Part shown: in pieces, positions 22,691 through 34,958 of the stretch
Layout of the letters: each line of letters opens with the position of its first letter
Numbering within the stretch: position 1 is the first letter of the stretch
DNA from: Dryas octopetala
Taxonomy: Eukaryota > Streptophyta > Magnoliopsida > Rosales > Rosaceae
Direction of reading: 5' to 3'
Assembly: GCA_963921425.1 (NCBI GenBank)
Contig: OY992836.1
Span: 12,431,304 to 12,495,303, forward strand
Length of the DNA: 64,000 bases
The notes under the pieces: generated by a model
What the model was told of the DNA's origin: nothing
Database searches by the model: none
What the model saw: only the letters and a program-made list of their open reading frames with translations
Made by a program: the position numbers and the translations under genes

Positions 22691-23030
22691 TGTTGAGAGA
22701 AATCTCACATTGAAGATGTGAGGGTCTTGCTAGTGGTTTCTAAGGATTTGGGCTACCCCTTCTATTGCCAATTGGTTTTAGGATGGATGCCTAGATTTCT
22801 TCATGGTATCAGAGCAGGTTATCAACGTGATTCGCCTAACGGCCACACGTGCTCCCACGTCACCCAATATAAATTGTCCATGTGTTAGGCTTAAATGATG
22901 TCACACGTGTGGGGACGTGTTGAGAGAAATTTTACATTGAAGATGTGAGAGCCTTGCTAGTGGTTTATAAGGATTTGGGCTACTCCTCCTATTGCCAATT
23001 GGTTTTAGGATGAATGCCTAGATTTCTTCA
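22691..23030. mobile_element. TRIM (miniature LTR retrotransposon), 340 bp, apparently whole
   Basis: Two LTRs of 113 bp (22691-22803 and 22918-23030), each TGTTGAGAG...TTTCTTCA. TGGTATCAGAGC, the initiator tRNA-Met primer site, directly follows the left LTR, and a 114-bp internal part has a purine-rich end. A perfect 5-bp TSD atgag flanks it. It has no coding capacity by design. The two LTRs differ at about 8 of 113 sites, so the insertion is several million years old at usual plant rates (rough inference). Confidence 0.93.
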
Positions 23031-23383
23031 ATGAGTAGTGAGAAAATTTGGTGTTTGAAATTAATTTGAAGGTAATAAGGGTAGTTTGGTAATGTAAGGT
23101 AAAAGTGCTAATGTAGAAAAGGAGAGTTCATATGTTGCCAACCTTTGTTAGAGCGACTTTTTTTTTTTTTTGATAGATTGAGTGAAGACTGAAGAGTGAA
23201 TCTGTTTTGACCCACCTAAAATATTTTGTTGACATTTTTTTTATATTCTTTATAAAAATTTCTATTGTGAAAATAAAAAAAGTTTAGAAAAAACTAAAAG
23301 ACCCACCACCCAACTAGCCGACCCTACTTCACCGTTGGCACTCCCATTCCTGGCAACTCCACCCTAACTACCTCCGACAATGG

Positions 23384-23390
<7 letters not shown>

Positions 23391-23469
<79 letters not shown>
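23391..23469. repeat. (GA)n microsatellite, about 39 units
   Basis: About 78 bp of perfect GA. Confidence 0.97.
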
Positions 23470-23472
<3 letters not shown>

Positions 23473-23639
23473 TGCCGAGGTGGGGTTGGATGGGTGGCTT
23501 GTGGGATTATTAGCCTTTTTTTTTTTGTTTAAGGGGATAATAGGAAGTTTGTGAAAAAAATATATAAAAGGGAGGTCAACAAATCATTTTAGGCGGGTCA
23601 AAACAAACTGATTTTGAATTGAGTGAATCTTGGTTGCAT

Positions 23640-23800
23640 GATCTCTAAATCTATGTCCCAAATTTGATTCTTACATAATATGGCAATGTTTTCTTATTTA
23701 TATATGGGTCAATTCTAAGACCTCATTTAATTCATAATTAGTAAAACTCTTACATATATATTTGATATATTATTTGGGATCATAATTTGAGACAAAACAT
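23640..23800. repeat. MITE-like repeat, family copy 3
   Basis: Starts GATCTCTAAATCTATGTCCC and ends with ATTATTTGGGATCATAATTTG, a worn mirror of the start. Related to blocks at about 5425, 15890 and 61610. Confidence 0.5.
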
Positions 23801-24963
23801 CTCTACCCTCTTCTCCCCACACAAATAAATGGTTGGTGCTAGACAATTAATAGATACTTTGAGTTTAGTCATACAACCAATTTCCTCGTATGAATCAAGT
23901 AGTAGGAGAAGGGTGTAATCGTGAATCATACGATTGAAAAGTTCTCACTAAAAAAGAAAGAGTAAACCAAACAAAACTAAAATAGAATAAAAGCATCTAG
24001 GCATTACACTGAAAATGCTATATTGGGCATGTGAAACAGTGAAGGAGCCTCTTTCGCACTTTAGCTCCACAACCTTCTTCAATCTTCATGGTCCCCCTTA
24101 TTTTTGTCCTCTCACTTTCACAAGTTGACAAAACAAGCAACCTCTAGCCTTAAACACTTGGCTTTTCCCAATTGAGATCTCAATGAGATGGGAAGCTGTT
24201 GTCCTTATGTCTACAACCTTTGTCCTAGGAAAATCCCTGCCATTGGATTAGCTGAATTTTAAATCTCAAAGTTAATATGTCCAATTATAAATCATTTTCA
24301 GAGCAAGCTAATTGTTTAACGAATATCAAAGGTGGGTTACTGGTTTCAAGGTTTTGGGACCACAACTTAGACTTTGTACGTACTTGGGCTACAAAGTAGT
24401 CTCACAAGAATAGTGCTCTTTTCTCTTATTAAAATCACCAATCAACTCTCATAGCATTTCTTATTGATTCACCATAAGTAAGAAAATAAATGGTTCCATA
24501 TATGAGAAAAAATTTTAGATTTATTCCACTCCGCAAGCGCATCTATAATGAAATCAGCCTCTTAAAAACCATGACAAAATCACATTTCTAAAAAGATAAC
24601 TAACAAGCTGAAAAATATCATTAATCAAAGGACTCCCAAATGGCATATCGCTCTTTGTTATAATTAGAACTCCCAAAGTACTTCTGCGGAAAATAAGAAA
24701 ACCGAATAGAAATAAATAATCTCAAAAGGGAAGTTGTCACTTAATTGGGCTCTTTGTACTTGGGTTGCAAAGTATTTTAATTAAGCATGATGAGCACAAT
24801 TAGCCCAGTCCAATTTTAATTGCAGTACCACAATCGTCAAATTAAGCATGAATTAGCTTATCTACATCACTACTTCATCTCATCTTAATCTCTACATGAT
24901 CTTTTCTTAAGGTTCATCATGGTAAAATCAACAGCCTAGAGTTGGAGGATGTGTTTTTTTTTT

Positions 24964-25484
24964 TTGCCAAATGACACTTTTGGTCCATTTTATAAAATTT
25001 CTACTTTGGTCTTGTTCTTTTAATTTTGGTAATTTTTGTCATATATTTTTAATATGGTAGCAATTAAGTCTAAATCGCTAATCTCATTTAAATTAATGAT
25101 GAAAAATTTGACGTGCATTGCACGTGATCGAGTGACATTTCAAAGATTTTACTTCACTTGAATGCCTATATATATATAAGCTCATACTCGCCCTTATACA
25201 CAATTAATAAGGAAAAATAAAAGTTTCAACATCAAACTGAATATGTTAAATGGCGAGCATTAGCTTAAATAGGCATTTAGGTGGACTAAAAGATTCGAAA
25301 TGTCACTCATCTGCGAAGCATGTGCTTTCATGTTGGATTTTCCATCAACAATTTAAACGATGTTAACTATTTAGACTTAATTGCTATCATATAAAAAATA
25401 TAAAACCCAAATCCCCAAAAACAAAAGTACTGGACTAAATGTGAAAATTTCGTAAAAATACAAGGTCCAAATGTGTTTTTTGGC
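24964..25484. mobile_element. Foldback MITE, about 520 bp
   Basis: The left end GCCAAATGACACTTTTGGTC mirrors the right end (GGTCCAAATGTGTTTTTTGGC). Inner mirrored blocks include TAGCAATTAAGTCTAAAT / ATTTAGACTTAATTGCTA. No coding capacity. The TSD is not clear because T-runs flank it. Confidence 0.7.
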
Positions 25485-25919
25485 CTTTTTTCTGTCCATA
25501 AAGACAAGTTCATTGGTAAAGGCCAGTACAAAGATGGGAAGGCCCAAAGATAAAAGGCTCAAACAAACATGCAATAAACATGAACATAAACCCTAACCCT
25601 AAGAAGTAGAGGAAACATGATTAGACTGCTAATAATAAAGTTAAAAATATATTTCACGTCACCAATTAAAAATTCAAAATAGCCTTTTGGGTCTTGGGTC
25701 AAGAGTTAATTGTATATATTTAACTTTACTTGTTTTCAGTAATGCTTGAGAGCTAACCAATTAATAAAATTATATGGCGCTAACTACCCTTTTGGACCCA
25801 TTACATAACACGATCTCATAATATGAATAGTTCATTTTTTAAGTTCCTATTAAAATATCATTTTTGTAAAAAATTAACTAAATTAAAAATTGTTTAATCA
25901 ACTTTTAATAAGCTAATTG

Positions 25920-26091
25920 TGAACATAAAAGGTTTAGGTTTAGGGTTTTCAATATGATTTCTGCTTCATTGAATAAGACCACAAAGTGTGGTTTATATAC
26001 ATGGGCCTCTAACTAAAATACAGGAATTAATAAATCACCTAATTAATTCTAATAATTACACAATAATCACATGTGTTGACTCACACCAACA
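25920..26091 (-). repeat. 3' LTR of the copia element
   Basis: 172 bp, TGAACATAAAAGG...CCAACA as read on the plus strand. By eye identical to the other LTR at 30366-30537. Preceded by the TSD aattg. Confidence 0.95.
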
Positions 26092-29000
26092 CTTCCCCTC
26101 AAGTTGGTGCATATATATCGCACATGCCCAACTTGTCTAGTGAGTCCAAAAACACCCTATTTGCTACAGCCTTGGTCAACACATCTGCAAGCTGATCTTC
26201 GGACTTCACAAATGGAAAGTTAATAATCTTCGCTTCAAGTTTCTCTTTGATGAAGTGTCGATCAATCTCAATGTGTTTTGTTCTATCATGCTGAACAGGA
26301 TTATGTGCTATATCAATAGCAGATTTGTTATCACAAAACAAGTCCATAGGTTTGGTAGGTGAACACCCTAAATCAGTCAATAAATGTCTCAACCACAAAA
26401 GTTCGACTACTCCAAGTGCCATACCTCTGTATTCAGCCTCTGCACTCGACCTAGATACAACTGATTGCTTCTTACTTCTCCAGGTCACCAAATTTTCTCC
26501 TACAAAGGTAAAGTAGCCTAAGGTAGACCTTCTATCATCTGCTGAACCACCCCAGTCTGCATCAGAAAAACCTTCAACATTTACATGACCATGATTAGCA
26601 AACAACAAACCTTTACCAGGTGCAGATTTTAAATACTATAAAATTCGTTCCACAGCATCCATATGGGGTTTTCACGGGGCATGCATAAACTGGCTTACTA
26701 CACTAACCGCATAAGCAATGTCAGGTCTAGTGTGAGACAAATATATAAATCTTCCAACAAGTCTCTGATATCGCCCCTTATCTGCAGGCAAAGCCCCCAA
26801 ACACTCAAAAAGTCTATGATTTTGTTCCATAGGAGTGACAGCTGGCTTACACCCAAGCATACCAGTTTCAGACAACAAGTCTAAAACATATTTCCTTTGA
26901 GATAGGAATATACCATGTTTAGACCGAGCCACTTCTATCCCAAGAAAAAACTTCAAGTCCCCCAGCTGTTTCATTTCAAACTCTTGAGACAAGTACCTTT
27001 GCAAATTAGAGATTTCCTCATAATCATCTCCGGTCAGAACCATATCATCAACGTAAATGATAAGAGCAGTAATTTTCTTCCCCCTTTTCTTTAGGAACAA
27101 AGTATGATCAAAATTACTCTGCCGATAACCATAGTTCTTCATTGCACGGGTAAATCTCCCAAACCAGGCTCTCGGAGATTGTTTAAGACCATATAAAGAT
27201 TTTTTCAGTTTACATACCAATCTTGTATTATAAAACTTTGGTATACCTGGAGGAGGATCCATGTATACTTCTTCAGTCAAATCACCATGGAGAAAGGCAT
27301 TCTTTACATCAAACTGAAGGAGTGGCCAATCTTTGTTAGCAGCCAAAGACAACAGAACCCGTACTGAATTTAACTTGGCCACTGGAGCAAACGTCTCCAA
27401 GTAGTCTATGCCATAGGACTGTGTATAACCATTTGCTACCAACCTTGCCTTATACCTTTCAACTGACCCATCAGCTTTGTGTTTGACTGCAAACACCCAT
27501 CTGCACCCAACTGTCTTCTTCCCCTTAGGTAGAGAAACCAACTCCCAGGTGGAATTCTTCTGTAACGCCACCATTTCTTCAGCCATAGCTTTGGTCCATC
27601 TAGAATCTGTAAGAGCATCCTGCAATCTACTAGGAATAGAAACAGAAGATAATTGCAGAACATACGATTCATATGACTTTGAAAGCCTAACAGATGACAC
27701 ATGATTATTAATTGAGTACCTAACTTTGGCATTTGGATCTGGCTCATATTTAGCTGGTGGTTGTCCTCGGTTAGACCGAGGAGGAAGTGTAAATTTAGAA
27801 GCATTAGAAATAAGATCTGAACCAGAATGTGAGTCAAGAGTATTGTCGGTTACCTCAATAGACGAAGAAGATTGATTCAATGGAGTAGGAGAGATGGCAG
27901 TACTATCATGGAGTGGTGATTCCTCAAGCCCAGAATTCGTGGATTCTTGTCCTACCACATCCTCAGTATCATCCGTAGTAATTTCCGCATCCTCAGTATC
28001 ATCCGCAGTAATTTCCGCAGTCTCAGTCTCATCTGCAAACTCAGACATTGGGTGATCAGTAATCTGTTCTGACCCTTCCTCACTACTACTCCCATAACCA
28101 AACTGATCAAAGAACAACATATCATCTCGATTCTGCACTTCACTAGAAACCTCCCCCTGAAGGGTAGAATCCAGTGGACGTGGAGAATAAAAAAGTTGAT
28201 GTTCATGAAAAGTGACATCCATAGAAACATAGAAGCGCTGAGTAGAGGGATGATAGCACTGATACCCCTTCTGGGATGGACCATAACCAACAAATACACA
28301 CTCTAAGGCCCGACAGGCGAGCTTGGATCGCTGATGAGAATGTAAATGCACAAAAACAACACACCCAAAAACCCGGGGTTCCAAATGAAGGATACCTGGT
28401 AGAGAGACAAAATCCGAGAGAACATCCAAAGGTCGCCGAAAGTCAAGGACACTAGATGGGGTCCGATTAATCAGATAAACGGCAGAACTCAAGGCATCAC
28501 CCCAGAACAGAGATGGCACGTGACCCCCCAGAAGAAGGGACCGAGTGACTTCCAATAAATGTCGATTTTTGCGTTCAGCAACCCCATTTTGTTGTGGAGA
28601 ATGAGCGCAAGAAGTCTGATGAAGGATCCCCGCAGAAGCAAAATACTGAGTCAACTCTGTATTAACGAACTCACCGCCATTATCAGAGCGCAAAACTTTA
28701 ATATGACAGGCAAACTGGGTGAGGACCATATGATGAAAAAGGCGAAAAACAGCACACACATCACTTTTATGTTTCAGAATATAAACCCAAGTCATTCTAG
28801 TACAATCATCAATAAATGTCACAAACCATTTCATCCCTTTATGTGTACCACACGGGGCCGGACCCCAAACATCCGAGTGGACCAAAGCAAAAGGAACATC
28901 CATACGTGTAGCACTGGAAGGAAACACTGAACGATGGCTTTTGGCCAACACACAAACGTCACAATTAAAATTGGAAATGTCCAATCCACGAAATAAAGAG

Positions 29001-29599
29001 GGAAATAAACGCCGAAGATAACTAAAGGACGGATGACCAAGTCGGCGATGCCATAACCAAATCTTCTTCTGATTTTCGGAGGAACTATCACTAACTAGAC
29101 TCACAATGCCGCGACTATCTGAAGCAGAAACCCCACTATCCAGATAGTACAATCCACCACTCTTTCTACCACTGCCAATCTTCTCCTTGGTATGAATATC
29201 CTGGAAAACACAATGGGTAAGAAAGAATGTGGCCACACAATTATGAGTTTTGGTTAGTTGACTAACAGAAATAAGGTTACAATTTAAGGAATGAACAAAC
29301 AGCACATTATGCATGTAAAGACAAATCAGATGAGAAGGATACCGTGCCACCCCCTAGGACAGGAGATGACACACCATTGGCATTAACAATAAATGGTTTA
29401 GGACAGACAGATGAAAAATGACTAAAAACATAACGATCAGAAGTCATATGATCCGTAGCACCTGTATCAATTATCCATGCACCATTACCAGTACAAGCAG
29501 AAGTACTCAAAGCAGAGTTAGAGATACCTGACTTGACAACAAAGCTGGAGGAACTAACAGAGTTCACCCTGGAATGCAGCATTTTTTTTTTTTTTTAAC

Positions 29600-30250
29600 T
29601 TTTCTCTTTTGCAAAGAGCTACACAAAACAGAGCAACCTTCTCACTGCCCGCACGCAATGCAGATCACAGATGCTGCAGGTGCACAAACCGTAGGAAACC
29701 AATCGGGCAGCATGGGCACAACCCGTTGGCGTCGGCAGGAAATCACTCGGGCAGCAGGGGCACAAGCCGTCGACGCAAGGCTCAGCACTCCGGCTGTCGT
29801 TCAGTCAACTTCTCACGGAGCCGCGCGCACCGCCAATTATCTCGCAGCAGTCGGCGCTCAAGGAAGATGGAAGCGGAGCGTCGGCACCGGGTCGCGCAGG
29901 GGAGTCGGCGTCTGGTTGAGCAGGTGAGTCGGCGGCGCGTCTGGGTGTCGGCGTCGGAGCAGCGTCGAGCAGAAGGGTCGGCGTCGCGTCGGGCATGCGG
30001 GTCGGCAGAGGCGGAGGCGCGCCCAGTTGCCGGCGCACGAGGGAGGCAGAGTCGGCGGCGCTGCTGGTTGACTGGAACAGCAGAGGGGAGGGGGTGCGCA
30101 GCGAGCGACGGTGGCAGGCGTCGGCGTCGCTGCTAGTCGACTTGGAGCTGCAGAGGGGGTGGGCGGGGGGTGGAGCAGTGATCGATGGTGGCGCAGTGAT
30201 CGACGGTGGCAGGCGTCGGCGACGCTGCTGGGAGGGTGTTTCAGCAAGCT
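29600..30250. other. GC-rich segment inside the copia element
   Basis: This part of the copia element, between primer site and protease region, is rich in GTCGGCG / GGCGTCG words and much more GC-rich than the rest of the element and its flanks. It resembles no gag (no CCHC zinc knuckle seen). It may be acquired host sequence or expanded repeat. Confidence 0.55.
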
Positions 30251-30365
30251 AAGGTGACAGAGGGACTGTGCAGCGGAAAGGAACAGTAATATTGCTGAAC
30301 AATAGAATTTTTCTGGAAAAAATTCTTCAAAAACCAGTAGGATAGAGAACCATGCTCTGATACCA

Positions 30366-30537
30366 TGAACATAAAAGGTTTAGGTTTAGGGTTTTCAATA
30401 TGATTTCTGCTTCATTGAATAAGACCACAAAGTGTGGTTTATATACATGGGCCTCTAACTAAAATACAGGAATTAATAAATCACCTAATTAATTCTAATA
30501 ATTACACAATAATCACATGTGTTGACTCACACCAACA
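30366..30537 (-). repeat. 5' LTR of the copia element
   Basis: 172 bp, identical by eye to the LTR at 25920-26091. Followed by the TSD aattg at 30538-30542. Confidence 0.95.
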
Positions 30538-30773
30538 AATTGTTCTTAAATAAATAGACGAACACAATTTTTTTGATAAATATTGAAATGATTATGATAA
30601 TTATCAAATAGCTAAATAATTTCCTATTTAAATGAGGACTTGAAAAATAAACGATTCAGATTATAAAATCACGTTATGTAGTTGGCCCAAAAAAATGGTT
30701 AGCATTGTATTATTTTATTAACTATTTAGATCTATAACGTTTTTGTACTTGTTTTAATTTTAACTATGTATTA

Positions 30774-31156
30774 GGCTTAGTTTGAGATTATTGTGAGAAA
30801 AAACGGCTGTGAAGTAAATCAGTTAAGTGTTTGATAAATTATATTTTCAAAAGTGTTGTGAGTACAAAAAACAGTATGAAAGTATTTGGTAAATTGTAAT
30901 GTAAAACTGCTGTGGCTATTTATAATTACTAAAATGAGGGTATTATGGGTAAAATAAAATTTTCATTGTTACTGTGATTCACTGCAGCTTTCAAAAGCAC
31001 CTACAAACTTGCTTTCTATTTTTGCTGTGGGAAGTTGAGAATTGTGGGGCAAAGCACTTTTTCATTTTTTTACTAAACACCAAAACTGCTGTGGGTGATT
31101 GAGAATTGTCATCCACAGCAACTTTTGAGTCCTCCACAACAATCCCAAACGGGGCC
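30774..31156. mobile_element. Tourist-like (PIF/Harbinger) MITE, 383 bp
   Basis: The left end GGCTTAGTTTGAGATTATTG mirrors the right end CAACAATCCCAAACGGGGCC, with TTA on each side (30771-30773 and 31157-31159). Internal blocks with GCTGTG / CACAGC mirror each other. Non-coding. Confidence 0.85.
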
Positions 31157-34100
31157 TTACAAATTCAAGAATTACAAATGCATGGTGTAACTTCGTACGC
31201 ATCCAAATAATATTATGAATCTCTCACATATTCTTAAATTTATATTAGACAGTTTAAAAAAAAAAAACGAGTAAAAAGTAAAAACAAATAAGTAGAAGAT
31301 AACAAAAAAGATAAGTGGATTAAAAAAAACCTAAAATTCATATTCTACTTGCACATTTATGGTGCGAGTTTGTCTTTTGCCCTTCCCTCCTTGAGTTCAT
31401 TTATCAACTTTTGAACCTGAAGAATAATATACTTACTAAATCTTTAATTGGTTGAATCTCTAGCTAATCTCCACCTAAAAATGGGGGAAATATCATTAGA
31501 CGACAGCATCAATATTTTTTGAATAAATAATTGAGATATTGATCATGCTCCATCAATCATCATAGTGGCACATGAATGAAACCCTATATGACCAGCTGGT
31601 CCAATAAAAGAGGGAGATCACAAAGGGATGTTGATATATAATCCATCAATCAACAAAACTCACCTTATTTTAGTGGATTATGCAATCATATAAATATGGT
31701 GCCTGATGAGGAATCGGCCCTGAATTTTTTATGAGATTTCTGAATGTGAACTAAAAATAGATCCTTCTGTACCTTTTCATAAACAAACGCCAAAAATCTT
31801 TTTTATTCTAGGTTGATATCATTTTTTAATATAACAATTTTTTTATTTTGATAAAACAAATTTTGTAGTTGAATACCATCACTAATGAAAAGCTGATATA
31901 AAATTAATAATAAGAGTGTTAAAAAATATATACTTGAATATTTCTTGAGTAAACTGAGCTTGGTTTCGAATACACACAAAATAGGTTAAGAATATCTCAA
32001 CTAATTAGTTAACACTCTTAATTCAATAATCCTCAATCATGTGCATCACAAAGACTCTAGAAAGAAATCTTTACGAACACTTTTTAAGAATTTTTTATCG
32101 TGAGACTATTGGGAAATGTAAGAAAACGTTGAATGCTCATGGTGAGAATTCAAACGCAATACTACAAGTTTGAAAACTCGCACTAATCCTGTATTTATTT
32201 CGCAAATGCATTCAGAGTGCCTCCTCTTACTACTCAGCCTATATTCATTTTGAAAAATGGAAACACTCTATTATTGTCGATGATCATTTAGTCAATGAAA
32301 AATCTGACAGTTGTTGATTAATAAAAATGAAAACTCTATTATTTAGAATTTTTAGCAATCGAAGAAATTATTGTGTGTGATTGTAACACTATATGAAAGT
32401 ATGACTAATCTTTTAAAATTATAACATGTGTATTATTATTAATATCTAAAATTGTAAACCTTAAATTTATAAAGTTATCGTCCACCCATATTATAATACA
32501 TGAATTAATAACACCACTTAGTTGTGTTACAAACTTAAGTCAGGTACAACAATTTTTTTACAATTGAATATTTTTTTTTTTTTGTCTTGTGGTTTTGTAA
32601 TTTCTCTGCCGTACAAAATAATTCATGATTATCATACACCCGACCCAACTCACTCTCTCAAATATCGTTTGACAGATTTGTGGGGATCTCTAGAGAGATC
32701 TTAGGACAACTCGCCATCTCCCAAAAAATTATGAGATCCCAATAAACCTCATTTAAAATTTGATTTATAGATAGTACCTACTAATGCATCAAATATTAAT
32801 TTGTATGACCTCATAGGAGTGTATAGGAGGTTTAAGAAAATATTAAAATATGTTTCAAGATATGATTTTCCTATTTATTGGAAGTACACGAAGGCCTAAT
32901 TAGTATTCCACTTCACTGCTGTCCATACAACACATGGTGCAATTTGATGATGTCTTTTGTTGTTGTTTCTCATGTGCAACTTTATGTAAAATATGTTTTA
33001 TCAAGAAAGAGGTTGTGTTGTGCAATTGGTGGAATGTATGATTCAATTATTCAAATATCCCACGGTGAAATATAAGAACATATTGGGAGTTTACAATATG
33101 ATAGTTTTTGGGCACCCTTCTCTTGTAAGCTTGTTTTTATTGGCAAGTTTTACTATGCAACTGGGTTAGAGTTTATAAAAAGAACGACCTAGAAACTAGA
33201 TCTAAAATGGCAATAAATCTACGAAGGCGTCAGGTGCAAAAGCGTGGTGAAATATTAGAATCTAATTATTTAAATATTGCACTTTAAAAACATATTTAAA
33301 TATTGCACTTTAAAAACATAAAACTTATTGGAATTATATATGAAGTCTTAAACACTGGTTACATGTTTGTTTTAAGGAGAAGTTCTACCTATATCAATTC
33401 CTATTATTTGGTTTATGACATTTTTTATAATCCTCCTTCAACTTTCCTGGCGATGCATTGAACCATGGCATGCATTTGGACCTTCACCCATAGTTATTAT
33501 TTATCAAATACATGGTTTGTCAGAACTTCTGGCTTTAGTGTAGAAGACATATCCTCTTTATTGAGAAAATGCTGGAAGGTGTGGACATATAAGATTTGGA
33601 AATGATATAAGATTAAGTAGAAATGCAGGCATACATAAACTTATGCAATTAGGGCACCTATAATTTCATTAAAATAGTGTGAAACTGATTTTCCACTCCA
33701 TGTTTTATTGTAAACATACTTTAATTAGTTCATCACTAAATCTGCACTGTAGTTTGATAACACTGGCATCTCTAAAATTAACAAAATGTATACATTTAGG
33801 TTCTTACTTAAATATGAGCTTTAACAACCTTAGAGTAATGACCCATACATATACATATACCTCCACCACTCATCTTACTCTCTATTGGAATTTTCTTCAC
33901 TTGATATCTATCTCTCATGTGTTTGTTTATTTAAGTAAGCGCAAGATTAGCTTAAAAGTCAAGCTTAGAATCATCCATATAAGTCGCTTCTTAGGGACAT
34001 CCACACTTAAAACAATGTTTAAGTTTAGTGCCTTAGTTTGTGTAATATTTAGTGAAGCCCATATTTTATATAGAAAGTGGGTACCGAAATTAGTCAATTA

Positions 34101-34949
34101 CACAAGCTTTTGTAGAATAGAGTAAAATCTGTGATGTGGTAGGTAAATTCCAAATTGGGCATGAAAATTACATTTTAGAACTTGTGGTGGGTAATGGGTA
34201 CAATCATCTTCTTTTGCTTTTGTTTCCAAGACAAAAGAACAAAATGATATAATACTATGTTTGTCTACTAGTAGTCCTTTTTGTTATTATTATTATTATT
34301 TTTCCTGTGCTCAAACAATTATTAAAATTTGTCCCATGGACTATGCCAACCACCCAATTTTGTCAAATCAAAATTGTTATTAGACCTTGTAATAATCAAA
34401 TGACAATAATGTCACCAGATCCAATGGCGCACGATGCGAGTACAAGGGTTAGGTCGAAAACAAGGGAAAGGTCGAAAACAAGGGAAGGAGGTTAAGGATA
34501 ATAAAAGGTGTGGGCCTAGTGAAAGGTGGGCCTGGGCCAACACAATTGAAGGAGAGGTAATGAGTGGAGGCCCACATGGGAGGTACTGTTTCCACTTGGG
34601 GAAAAGAACCTCTTTCAAGCATAGCCTCGTCCCACTTCCATTATTGGAAGGTTTGTATTTGCAATTGCACCCACTCATCATACTCTCTCTCTCACATGGC
34701 TCATGAGTGATGGAGGAGGATGATGAGATGGTGAGGATTAGACGTATTTGACGCCATATTGGCTTGGGCTTGGGCTTCTCGGAATTTTGTCTGGTGCGCT
34801 CTGACGTGACCTCCCAGACATTATTTGTTTCCCTCTGACACTCACACCCCTCCCTCGGTCCCTCCTATAAAAATCTCACTCAAACTATTTTTACCTTGAT
34901 AATAAATTTACCAGCACTCCCAGAATAAATATTTCCATACAAAATTAAC
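31157..34949. other. Long intergenic stretch, no gene seen
   Basis: AT-rich. Small features only: a 28-bp direct duplication with TATTGCACTTTAAAAACATA at about 33275-33325 and a doubled AGGTCGAAAACAAGGGA at 34452-34486. A 148-codon frame at 33679-34125 has no recognisable domain, poor protein-like composition and no supporting signals. A frame at 34434-34706 is likewise unsupported. Confidence 0.5.
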
Positions 34950-34958
34950 AATTGGGTT

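Larger units (their letters stand above)
23036..24963. other. Intergenic DNA with GA microsatellite
   Basis: Contains a long GA tract (23391-23469) and a repeat-family copy (23640-23800). The rest is AT-rich with no recognised gene. Confidence 0.5.
25920..30537 (-). mobile_element. Ty1/copia LTR retrotransposon, young, broken, about 4.6 kb
   Basis: Two LTRs of 172 bp (TG...CA) that look identical flank the element, with a perfect 5-bp TSD aattg. Next to the right-hand (5') LTR is an initiator tRNA-Met primer site at 30354-30365, and next to the left-hand (3') LTR is a purine-rich tract on the minus strand. Pol parts in copia order are seen on the minus strand: a protease-side motif (WIIDTGATDHM), integrase with a zinc-binding start and SDNGGEF, reverse transcriptase with YVDDMVL, and RNase H ending in the usual DVLTKA motif. 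No gag was recognised; the region where it would lie is unusually GC-rich. It looks broken, with only a few interruptions. Matching LTRs indicate a very recent insertion. Confidence 0.95.
25749..30733. mobile_element. MITE split by a copia insertion
   Basis: The left piece (25749-25919) begins AGAGCTAACCAATTAATAAA and the right piece (30543-30733) ends TTTATTAACTATTTAGATCT, its mirror. Inner mirrored blocks include CATTACATAACACGAT / ATCACGTTATGTAG. The two halves were one foldback element before the copia element at 25920-30537 inserted and duplicated aattg. Confidence 0.75.

Noticed and set aside
29600-30250. Arg-rich and Pro-rich frames of up to 175 codons in GC-rich DNA
   Set aside because: They lie in the GC-rich filler of the copia element and show no domain. 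Both strands and several frames are open because stops are rare in such DNA.
33679-34125. 148-codon plus-strand frame in the 31-35 kb intergenic stretch
   Set aside because: No recognisable domain, no start context, no neighbouring exons. Composition is that of AT-rich noncoding DNA.
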